Assembly: GCA_022844065.1 (NCBI GenBank) | Contig: JALHML010000022.1 | Span: 1 to 7,671, forward strand | Source of the DNA: Minisyncoccota bacterium | GTDB lineage: Bacteria; Patescibacteriota; Minisyncoccia; Phycocordibacterales; Phycocordibacteraceae | Length of the DNA: 7,671 bases | Direction: 5' to 3' | Shown here: one piece after another, positions 1 to 4,612 of the stretch | How positions within the stretch are numbered: the stretch's first letter is position 1 | How the letters are laid out: the number at the start of each line of letters is the position of its first letter | Made by a program: the position numbers and the translations under genes | Notes under the pieces: model-generated | What the model was told of the DNA's origin: nothing | The model's database searches: none | Seen by the model: only the letters and a program-made list of their open reading frames with translations

Positions 1-1296
1 CCATGTGAGGATGCCAGCGTAGGTTCGCTCATACGAATCTACGCGCAGCGCCAAGAATGGCGTCGTATTCCCTCCCGCATTTATTACTCCAGTCGTGCTC
101 ACCCCTGCGATGTTTCGAAGGAGTATGTCAGGCGCAGGAACCTGTAGTGCTCGAATGAATGCTGCACCACCGGCCGGACTTCTAAGAATTGTTCCGTCTT
201 CCCCGCTTGCGTCCGTAAGGATATATGTAACGAGAACGTTGCCGGGAACAAGCGTACCGTTTGCGGTAGACGCAAACGCACTCATAAGCGCGTTCCCAGT
301 GCCCGAGAGTTCGCGGTATTCGTCCGCAAAGACAATCGATGGAACGGTAAGCGATGCGATCGGCGTATCGCGCATGGTCATAACAAACTGATAGGTGGCG
401 AAGATGCCGCCGCCTGCGAGAGCGAGTAACAAAATGCCAGTTGCTACCGCAACAATTGCCTTAGCGGGACTCTTCTTTGGTGCAGAGAGCACCGCGGCGG
501 TCTTGGTTTGCGAGTCCTGCTCTGCGGCAAGTACCGAGAACGTAGAAGCGTCCTTCGTGTCGATACGATCTGAGAAATCGCTCGAGTATGTATGCATAAC
601 GTCTGGGCCCGCGGGTGCAAGTGGGCGCGGCGGCACCGCTTCTTCAATAGGCTCGCGATACGACTCCTTCCCTACCGGAGGAAGTCTTGAAGGTACGGGT
701 TCTGTAAGCGGTGCAAACTGTGGCGCAGGTGCCGGAATGTTGGCCCACTCAGACTTCGGTGTCTCGGGAATAGGAAGTGGCGCTGACGGGGGTACTGAAA
801 AATCAGGTGCGGGAATATCTGGCCACGACTTCTCTTTTGGCGCCTCAACAGGACTTGGTGCTTCGGGTGCAGGAGAATCTTGGATAGACATCTGTGCACT
901 CTCCCCTACCTTCTGGCGAAGGCGCTCGAGGACAGCCGCACGCTCTGCATCGAGAACCTCCAAAGGATTCGGTGCGGGTTCTACAACCGTACTCGCTTCC
1001 TGCATGGACGGCAGTGCAATTGGTTCACCTGCCTCACGCTCTTCCCTTGATTGTGGCTTCTCAAAGAATGGCCGCTCTTCAGTTGCAAGGGTGACGCCAG
1101 CAACGGTCTCCTCCTTGGTGGGTGTCTTTTTAACGGGCGCTTGCACGGGCGGACTTTTGGAAAGCGTGGCCATGTCTTTGGCCATGGTGCGGATGTATTT
1201 CGAACGATCCTCAAGCGCAACCGTGATGTTCTCTGCGGTTTCAGCAGGAGTGGGAGTTGCCGCGGGCTCCTTCTTTGGATCGTTGAGTGGTGGCAT
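1..1296 (-). CDS. Proline-rich single-pass membrane protein, N-terminal part (runs off left edge)
   Basis: The minus frame from the ATG at 1296 stays open for 432 codons to the window edge, so the C-terminus is missing. Residues 1-275 are low-complexity, rich in Pro, Ala, Glu and Lys, with a charged stretch around 112-130 (LEVLDAERAAVLERLRQKV) that could be a short helix. Two related units, SWPDIPAP (157-164) and EWANIPAP (183-190), look like an internal repeat. A single hydrophobic segment at about 280-305 (AIVAVATGILLLALAGGGIF) follows a lysine-rich flank (KKSPAK), which predicts a cytoplasmic N-terminus and an external C-terminal part from about 310. There is no N-terminal signal peptide and no recognised enzymatic motif. 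Similar architectures are common in Parcubacteria hypothetical proteins (family knowledge). The function is unknown; envelope anchoring or an appendage role is possible. A perfect TATAAT lies 12 nt before the ATG. Confidence 0.85.
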   Translation of the reverse strand, partial: MPPLNDPKKEPAATPTPAETAENITVALEDRSKYIRTMAKDMATLSKSPPVQAPVKKTPTKEETVAGVTLATEERPFFEKPQSREEREAGEPIALPSMQEASTVVEPAPNPLEVLDAERAAVLERLRQKVGESAQMSIQDSPAPEAPSPVEAPKEKSWPDIPAPDFSVPPSAPLPIPETPKSEWANIPAPAPQFAPLTEPVPSRLPPVGKESYREPIEEAVPPRPLAPAGPDVMHTYSSDFSDRIDTKDASTFSVLAAEQDSQTKTAAVLSAPKKSPAKAIVAVATGILLLALAGGGIFATYQFVMTMRDTPIASLTVPSIVFADEYRELSGTGNALMSAFASTANGTLVPGNVLVTYILTDASGEDGTILRSPAGGAAFIRALQVPAPDILLRNIAGVSTTGVINAGGNTTPFLALRVDSYERTYAGILTW

Positions 1297-1308
1297 GATG
1301 TTCTCTTG

Positions 1309-1314
1309 ATTATA
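1309..1314 (-). promoter_or_regulatory. -10 element of the membrane-protein gene
   Basis: A perfect TATAAT on the minus strand ends 12 nt before the ATG at 1296. The predicted start of transcription leaves a 5' leader of only about 4-6 nt. No good -35 hexamer sits 16-18 nt upstream. There is only a weak purine run (AAGAG) before the ATG. Confidence 0.55.
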
Positions 1315-1352
1315 CCCGGGCCTCGCACCATGAAGAGGTGTATGCGTGTATA

Positions 1353-1385
1353 GAAAAGACCGCAACACAATGTTGCGGTCTTTTC
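1353..1385 (-). terminator. Intrinsic terminator of the NYN gene
   Basis: Perfect 15-bp inverted repeat (GAAAAGACCGCAACA, 3-nt loop, then its complement) starting 15 nt after the NYN stop codon on the minus strand. The descending arm ends in a T-run (TCTTTTC). The stem is symmetrical, so it could work both ways. It separates the NYN gene from the promoter of the downstream membrane-protein gene. Confidence 0.85.
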
Positions 1386-1400
1386 AGCGGAATCGAATCT

Positions 1401-1913
1401 CTATCGGTGTCCGATGATGAACTTCTTTGGGTCCTCACACATGTCCGTAAACGCGTGTGCAGCTTCCTTAAGTTTCTGCGAGGAAGATTTCCCGAAGGAG
1501 ATAACTTCCACCTGGCAACCTTGGTTCATATCCAAGTACTCAATAAGAGGTACGAAATCCCCGTCCCCGCTCGCGATAATAACAGTGTCGAGCTTGGGAG
1601 CTAGTTTAACGGCGTCTATGGCGAGGCCCACATCCCAGTCGGCTTTCTTTGCGCCGTCTGAGAAGATCTGGAGACCTTTCACCTTCGTCTCAATGCCGAT
1701 CTTGGTGAGGGCATCGAAGAAGGCACCCTCGTCGCCACCTTCGGTAGAAATAACGTAGGCGATGGCGCGAACAAGAATGCGGTCCCCCACGGCCTCTTCG
1801 AGGACCTTGGCGAAGTTAACGCGGGACTTATAAAGATGTTTAGCGCTGTGGTAGAGGTTCTGCGTGTCGATGAAAACTCCTACTCGTTGCGCCGGATGCT
1901 TGATAACAGGCAT
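1401..1913 (-). CDS. NYN domain (LabA/DUF88-like, PIN-fold) protein
   Basis: The 170-residue product is essentially one NYN domain. The first strand carries the acidic motif VFIDTQNLYHSAK (D16, N19). A mid-domain KADWDVGLAIDAVKL has D92/D94 and D100, and IIASGDGDFVPLIEYL has D117 and D119. These match the metal-binding acidic residues of PIN-like/NYN RNases, so a Mg2+-dependent RNA-cleaving or RNA-binding role is likely. That is inferred from the fold, since the LabA/DUF88 group is poorly characterised. There are no membrane segments or extra domains. It lies downstream of rpsO on the same strand, with a hairpin and a possible own promoter between them, so co-transcription would depend on read-through. 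The ATG at 1913 is the only sensible start, six residues before the domain's first strand, and has no clear ribosome binding site. Confidence 0.88.
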   Translation of the reverse strand: MPVIKHPAQRVGVFIDTQNLYHSAKHLYKSRVNFAKVLEEAVGDRILVRAIAYVISTEGGDEGAFFDALTKIGIETKVKGLQIFSDGAKKADWDVGLAIDAVKLAPKLDTVIIASGDGDFVPLIEYLDMNQGCQVEVISFGKSSSQKLKEAAHAFTDMCEDPKKFIIGHR

Positions 1914-1941
1914 AACGGTTCAGTATTAAAACGGTGTAATA

Positions 1942-1957
1942 AGGCTCAGAGGAGCCT
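1942..1957 (-). other. Small leader hairpin upstream of the NYN gene
   Basis: Perfect 6-bp inverted repeat AGGCTC/GAGCCT with a 4-nt loop, lying between the candidate -10 at 1964-1969 and the NYN ATG. On the minus strand it is followed by TTATT. It might be a weak terminator or a leader structure, but it is short. Confidence 0.35.
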
Positions 1958-1963
1958 GTGTGT

Positions 1964-1972
1964 ATTCTAGCA
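1964..1972 (-). promoter_or_regulatory. Possible extended -10 promoter of the NYN gene
   Basis: TGC-TAGAAT on the minus strand is an extended -10 (5 of 6 to TATAAT) just after the rpsO hairpin. It would give a leader of about 40 nt. No good -35 hexamer is visible. Confidence 0.4.
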
Positions 1973-1986
1973 CCTGCTTAGAACGA

Positions 1987-2013
1987 GAAACGCGGGCCTC
2001 TGCCCGCTGTTTC
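1987..2013 (-). terminator. Hairpin directly after rpsO, probable terminator
   Basis: GAAAC-GCGGGC, 4-nt loop, GCCCGC-T-GTTTC: 11 base pairs with one bulged base, starting at the base after the rpsO stop codon. The T-run beyond the stem is short, so termination may be partial. Confidence 0.65.
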
Positions 2014-2280
2014 CTACTTCTTCAAACCGAGTTTCTTCACGACTGCGCTGTAGCGGCGCTTGTCGTTTTTCTCAAGGTAGCGAAGGTGGGTACGGCGATC
2101 AGCAACCATCTGAAGAAGACCACGGCGGGAGTGGAAATCCTTCTTGTTCTTCTTAAGATGAGTCGTAAGCTCGTCAATCTTGCGGCTTAGGATCGCAACC
2201 TGGACGTCGGCGGAGCCGGTATCTTCAGGGTGACGTGCAATATCCTTAATAACCGCGGTCTTTACTCGTTTCGTTAGCAT
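2014..2280 (-). CDS. rpsO: 30S ribosomal protein S15
   Basis: The 88-residue product matches bacterial S15 in length (E. coli has 89) and across its length. The family signature HPEDTGSADVQVAIL occupies about 17-31, followed by LTTHLKKNKKDFHSRRGL (38-55) and a basic C-terminus RRTHLRYLEKNDKRRY (62-77). S15 binds the central domain of 16S rRNA early in 30S assembly. It is transcribed away from the recombinase gene, with a 103-bp divergent promoter region between them. The upstream AAGG, 8 nt before the ATG, could serve as a ribosome binding site but also overlaps the apparent -10 box. No S15 autoregulatory leader fits in the very short predicted 5' end. Confidence 0.97.
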   Translation of the reverse strand: MLTKRVKTAVIKDIARHPEDTGSADVQVAILSRKIDELTTHLKKNKKDFHSRRGLLQMVADRRTHLRYLEKNDKRRYSAVVKKLGLKK

Positions 2281-2287
2281 TGCTTGT

Positions 2288-2316
2288 ACCTTACCACACC
2301 TTGATTAAAAACGCAA
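2288..2316 (-). promoter_or_regulatory. rpsO promoter
   Basis: On the minus strand TTGCGT (-35), 17 nt, then TAAGGT (-10) preceded by TGG (extended -10). The -10 ends 7 nt before the rpsO ATG, so transcription should begin at or next to the start codon. Confidence 0.55.
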
Positions 2317-2368
2317 GTGTTTCCTAGTGGGGCGGCCTAGGCGCTCAGGAATATTGTGCGAACCTCCA

Positions 2369-2377
2369 TGCTACTCT
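2369..2377 (+). promoter_or_regulatory. Possible extended -10 of the recombinase gene
   Basis: TGC-TACTCT ends 6 nt before the chosen ATG at 2384. It is a weak -10 with no visible -35, listed because its distance matches that at rpsO, xth and cca. Confidence 0.25.
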
Positions 2378-2383
2378 TTTTAT

Positions 2384-3292
2384 ATGGATGCGGTACAGAT
2401 GAAGCGCCAATTTCTTGAGTATCTTGAGATCGAGCGTGGTAGAGCGGTAAAAACCATTGAAAACTATGATCATTACCTCTCTCGATTCTTTGAATACGCA
2501 CAAATTAAGGATACGGGCGCGATAACTGAGGAGAAGGTTCGTGAGTTCAGGCTATGGCTTAATCGCCAGCCAGGGACCAACAAGGACTCGATGAAGCGTC
2601 GGACGCAGAATTACTACCTCATAGCGCTCCGTGCATACCTTAAATTCCTTAGAAAGCGTGATATTCCCTCGCTTTCTCCGGAGAAGATAGAACTCGCAAA
2701 GGTTCCGGAGCGTCATTTGGACCTTATTTCCCCGCTTGAGCTCGACCGCCTCCTTAAAGCAACCGATGGCGAGGACGAGAAAGCGCTTCGCGACAAGGCG
2801 ATTCTTGAGATGCTCTTCTCAACAGGGCTCCGCGTTTCTGAGCTTTGCTCACTCGATTCAGACCTCGATCTTTCCCGCGACGACTTCCCTATTCGCGGAA
2901 AGGGCGACAAGGTGCGCGTGGTCTTCCTTTCAGACGCTGCAAAAGCCGCTACAAGAGCCTATCTAAAGGCTCGCACGGATATGGAGCCGGCATTGTTTGT
3001 GAGTGCGGTAAGAAAGACCGAGACCAAAAAGCGTATTCCGACCCGTCTCACTCCCCGTTCCATTGAGCTTCTCATAAAAACGTATGCTACGAAGGCCGGC
3101 ATTACGAAGAAAGTAACGCCGCACGTTATGCGCCACTCTTTTGCAACTGATCTCCTCTCAAACGGTGCAGATATACGCTCTGTGCAGGCGCTCCTTGGCC
3201 ACGCATCTATCAATACGACGCAGATCTATACGCATGTTACCGACTCACATTTAAGAGAGGTGCATAAGAAGTTTCATTCCAAGCGTGCATAG
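2384..3292 (+). CDS. Xer-type tyrosine recombinase
   Basis: From the ATG at 2384 the product has 302 residues, the usual XerC/XerD size. An N-terminal SAM-like core-binding domain (about 3-95, KTIENYDHYLSRFF) is followed by the catalytic domain. The catalytic set is complete: R150 (STGLRVSEL), K173 (RGKGDK), H247 and R250 (PHVMRHSFATDLL), H273 (LLGHASINTTQ) and nucleophile Y282 (IYTHV). The family cuts and rejoins DNA at a dif-like site to resolve chromosome dimers. No phage or integron context is visible, so a housekeeping Xer role is more likely than a mobile-element integrase. The frame is open upstream to a GTG at 2327, but the extra 19 residues (GRPRRSGILCEPPC...) do not resemble the family. 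XerC and XerD cannot be told apart by eye. Confidence 0.93.
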   Translation: MDAVQMKRQFLEYLEIERGRAVKTIENYDHYLSRFFEYAQIKDTGAITEEKVREFRLWLNRQPGTNKDSMKRRTQNYYLIALRAYLKFLRKRDIPSLSPEKIELAKVPERHLDLISPLELDRLLKATDGEDEKALRDKAILEMLFSTGLRVSELCSLDSDLDLSRDDFPIRGKGDKVRVVFLSDAAKAATRAYLKARTDMEPALFVSAVRKTETKKRIPTRLTPRSIELLIKTYATKAGITKKVTPHVMRHSFATDLLSNGADIRSVQALLGHASINTTQIYTHVTDSHLREVHKKFHSKRA

Positions 3293-3325
3293 TTGGTAGA
3301 CTAGGGATCGAAGCTTTGGTCGGTA

Positions 3326-3331
3326 TACAAT
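3326..3331 (+). promoter_or_regulatory. -10 element of the xth gene
   Basis: TACAAT (5 of 6 to consensus) within TATACAAT, ending 6 nt before the ATG at 3338. No Shine-Dalgarno sequence lies between, and no clear -35 is seen. It indicates a leaderless transcript separate from the recombinase gene, which ends 45 nt upstream of the ATG. Confidence 0.5.
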
Positions 3332-3337
3332 ACCCGC

Positions 3338-4132
3338 ATGAAAATCGTCTCCTGGAACGTAAACGGTATCCGTGCCGTACACAAAAAGGGCCTATTTGAG
3401 CCTTTTGTAAAACAATTGAAGCCAGACATCATTTGTCTTCAAGAGACAAAAGCAGAGCAGCATCAATCCCCGGTTGATCTCATGGAGTACGAGGAATACT
3501 GGCATTCCGCGAAGAATCGAAAGGGCTACAGTGGCACCGCCATATTCACTAAGCAGGTTCCCGAGGACGTGCTCTTTGGTATGCCTGAGGATATAGCCAA
3601 GGAATACGGCCTTTCCGGCGACGAGTACGGAGACCCGAATGAGGAGGGGCGCATTATAGCGGCCGATATGGGTCAGTTCTGGGTTGTCTCGGTCTATACC
3701 CCCAACTCCAAGGAAGACCTCTCCAGACTTAGTCTTCGCCACGACAAATGGGACCCTGCTTTCCTTACCTATATGAAACGGCTTGAAGAGGAGAAACCCG
3801 TTATTTTCTGCGGTGATTTGAACGTCGCGCATACATCAGACGATCTCGCAAACCCTAAAGCAAACGAGGGCGGGCACGGGTATACCAAGGAAGAGCGAGC
3901 AGGTATTGATCAGATCCAGGAAGCCGGATTCGTTGATACGTTCCGAATGTTCACAGAGGGCAACGGCCACTACTCCTGGTGGAGTCCGTTTAGGATGGCG
4001 CGTGACCGCAATGTGGGTTGGCGCATCGACTACGTCTTCGTTTCGAAGAAGCTGGCGGCAAAAGTTAAGGGCGCAGAGATCCATGCGGACATCTACGGAT
4101 CTGACCACTGCCCTGTGTCCATTACGCTCTAA
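3338..4132 (+). CDS. xth: Exodeoxyribonuclease III family AP endonuclease
   Basis: The 264-residue product is a complete endonuclease/exonuclease/phosphatase-fold enzyme of the ExoIII/APE1 group. It would nick DNA 5' to abasic sites and trim 3' ends in base-excision repair. Visible active-site motifs are SWNVNGIRA (N7), CLQETKA (metal-binding E36), SVYTPN (Y120), CGDLNVAH (D160, N162), WRIDYVFVS (D231) and SDHCPV (D256, H257). The GDEYGDPNEEGR segment (94-105) is close to the APE1/ExoA type rather than E. coli XthA. There is no extra domain or signal sequence. It starts 45 nt after the recombinase gene with its own -10, so it is probably an independent unit. Its TAA is the first part of a repeated 9-mer (TAAAGGACA). 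Confidence 0.96.
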   Translation: MKIVSWNVNGIRAVHKKGLFEPFVKQLKPDIICLQETKAEQHQSPVDLMEYEEYWHSAKNRKGYSGTAIFTKQVPEDVLFGMPEDIAKEYGLSGDEYGDPNEEGRIIAADMGQFWVVSVYTPNSKEDLSRLSLRHDKWDPAFLTYMKRLEEEKPVIFCGDLNVAHTSDDLANPKANEGGHGYTKEERAGIDQIQEAGFVDTFRMFTEGNGHYSWWSPFRMARDRNVGWRIDYVFVSKKLAAKVKGAEIHADIYGSDHCPVSITL

Positions 4133-4194
4133 AGGACACCATAAAAGACATGTTATCCACTCTATCCACATAGTTGTCCTTTACTCTGTCTTTT
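4130..4194. repeat. Two interleaved inverted repeats after xth
   Basis: TAAAGGACA (4130-4138) is repeated inverted as TGTCCTTTA (4175-4183). AAAAGACA (4143-4150) is repeated inverted as TGTCTTTT (4187-4194). The arms alternate (A, B, A', B'), so the two pairs cannot form one simple hairpin. They may be alternative RNA structures, including a weak xth terminator ending in TTTT, or opposed protein-binding sites. The pair encloses two DnaA-box-like sequences. Confidence 0.6.
4153..4170 (+). promoter_or_regulatory. Two adjacent DnaA-box-like 9-mers
   Basis: TTATCCACT (4153-4161) and CTATCCACA (4162-4170) each match the DnaA box TTATCCACA at 8 of 9 positions. They lie head to tail with no gap. 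A weaker candidate, TTATCTATA, follows at 4204-4212. The boxes suggest DnaA binding, perhaps an origin or a DnaA-titrating site. Confidence 0.45.
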
Positions 4195-4201
4195 AGAAGA
4201 G

Positions 4202-4304
4202 TATTATCTATACAGACCTGAGGGGGTTGGGCAGAGCTCGAGAGAGACACGCCACCTCCTAAGGGTGGCGATGTTCTTTGCGAGCTCTTTGTGCCCTATC
4301 AGGT
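4202..4304 (+). ncRNA. Candidate structured RNA with promoter-like element (unidentified)
   Basis: A TTTACT (4180-4185) and TATTAT (4202-4207) pair with 16-nt spacing would start transcription near 4213. The next 90 nt fold into a long rod: ACCTGA (4216-4221) with TCAGGT (4299-4304), GGGCA (4229-4233) with TGCCC (4292-4296), GAGCTCG (4234-4240) with CGAGCTC (4281-4287), a partly paired GAG-A-GACA section, then CGCCACC (4250-4256) with GGTGGCG (4264-4270) around a 7-nt loop. It lacks the landmarks of tmRNA, RNase P RNA or SRP RNA. A 6S-like regulatory RNA is possible but unproven. The rod could also act on the minus strand, and the 3' end is not defined. Confidence 0.35.
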
Positions 4305-4380
4305 GCAAGTAACGTGTGGCATGTTAGCTGTCCAACGACGAGGCGTATCCTCTCTATACCGACTGGGTCCGGCATAAACT

Positions 4381-4396
4381 AGTTCCACGTGAAAGG
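4381..4396. promoter_or_regulatory. parS-like site 1
   Basis: CACGTG-centred palindrome, 12 of 16 to the parS consensus TGTTTCACGTGAAACA. The core GTTCCACGTGAAA matches except for one arm base. It shares the 15-mer TAGTTCCACGTGAAA with site 3. Confidence 0.6.
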
Positions 4397-4438
4397 CACA
4401 CCATCAGTTCGTTTGTCCTGTTATGTCCATACTCTCTT

Positions 4439-4479
4439 GGCGGGAACCATCCAAAGCCCCTTCCCCAACCTTTCCCGCC
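4439..4479. repeat. 8-bp inverted repeat with a pyrimidine-rich spacer
   Basis: GGCGGGAA (4439-4446) and TTCCCGCC (4472-4479) are perfect complements separated by 25 nt rich in C and T. As RNA this would be a GC-rich hairpin with a large loop. No function is recognised. Confidence 0.45.
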
Positions 4480-4494
4480 GCCTTGGACGCATTA

Positions 4495-4526
4495 CAGAAG
4501 AGACCGCCTTTCCTGGCGGTCTTCTG
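4495..4526. terminator. GC-rich hairpin, possible terminator
   Basis: CAGAA(GA)GACCGCC pairs with GGCGGTCTTCTG: 12 base pairs with a 2-nt bulge and a 6-nt loop TTTCCT. The 3' tail on either strand is not a clear T-run, so termination is uncertain. On the plus strand it could end an RNA starting near 4213. Confidence 0.45.
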
Positions 4527-4537
4527 CTATATAGCCA

Positions 4538-4553
4538 TATTTCACATGAAACA
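4538..4553. promoter_or_regulatory. parS-like site 2 (best match)
   Basis: TATTTCACATGAAACA matches TGTTTCACGTGAAACA at 14 of 16 positions; one central base is changed (CACATG). It lies one base from the cca terminator stem. Confidence 0.6.
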
Positions 4554-4554
4554 C

Positions 4555-4584
4555 CACAAAAGCCCGTATATACGGGCCTTTGTG
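4555..4584 (-). terminator. Intrinsic terminator of the cca gene
   Basis: CACAAA-(A/G wobble)-GCCCGT with ACGGGC and TTTGTG forms about 13 base pairs. The core GCCCGTATATACGGGC is a perfect 16-bp palindrome. On the minus strand it ends in CTTTTG, 28 nt after the cca stop codon. Confidence 0.8.
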
Positions 4585-4596
4585 CTTTAAACTGGT

Positions 4597-4612
4597 AGTT
4601 CCACGTGAAAAC
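4597..4612. promoter_or_regulatory. parS-like site 3
   Basis: AGTTCCACGTGAAAAC, 12 of 16 to the parS consensus, directly abutting the cca stop codon. With its left-hand T it is 16 of 17 identical to the same stretch at site 5 (5116-5132). Confidence 0.6.

Larger units (their letters stand above)
4133..4612. other. 480-bp gene-poor region between xth and cca
   Basis: I see no convincing protein gene here. A 69-codon plus-strand frame (4389-4598) runs through hairpins and palindromes and has no family likeness. The region holds, in order, interleaved inverted repeats with DnaA-box-like sites (4130-4194), a promoter-like element and a rod-shaped RNA fold (4202-4304), a stretch with no recognised content (4305-4380), a parS-like site (4381), an 8-bp inverted repeat (4439-4479), a hairpin (4495-4526), a second parS-like site (4538), the cca terminator (4555-4584) and a third parS-like site (4597). 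Confidence 0.7.

Noticed and set aside
395..1309. 304-codon open frame on the plus strand, Ser/Gly/Ala-rich
   Set aside because: It lies opposite the 432-codon minus frame that has a membrane helix, a start with TATAAT and sensible composition. The plus frame is the low-complexity shadow of proline/alanine codons.
981..1370. 129-codon minus frame covering the start of the membrane-protein gene
   Set aside because: It is Arg/Pro/Leu-rich, crosses the terminator and overlaps the better frame.
2335..2342. GCCTAGGC palindrome between rpsO and the recombinase gene
   Set aside because: Short and single; no partner sites or known meaning. It was considered as a recombination or operator site but does not resemble dif.
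2327..2383. GTG start giving the recombinase 19 extra residues
   Set aside because: The extra residues do not look like the Xer N-terminus, and the ATG at 2384 gives the usual 302-residue length.
4202..4526. tmRNA, RNase P RNA or SRP RNA in the gene-poor region
   Set aside because: No tRNA-like ends, no GAGGAAAGTC-type P4 core and no GGAA-loop SRP domain were found on either strand.
4389..4598. 69-codon plus frame in the gene-poor region
   Set aside because: It is made of hairpins and parS-like palindromes, with no ribosome binding site and no family resemblance.
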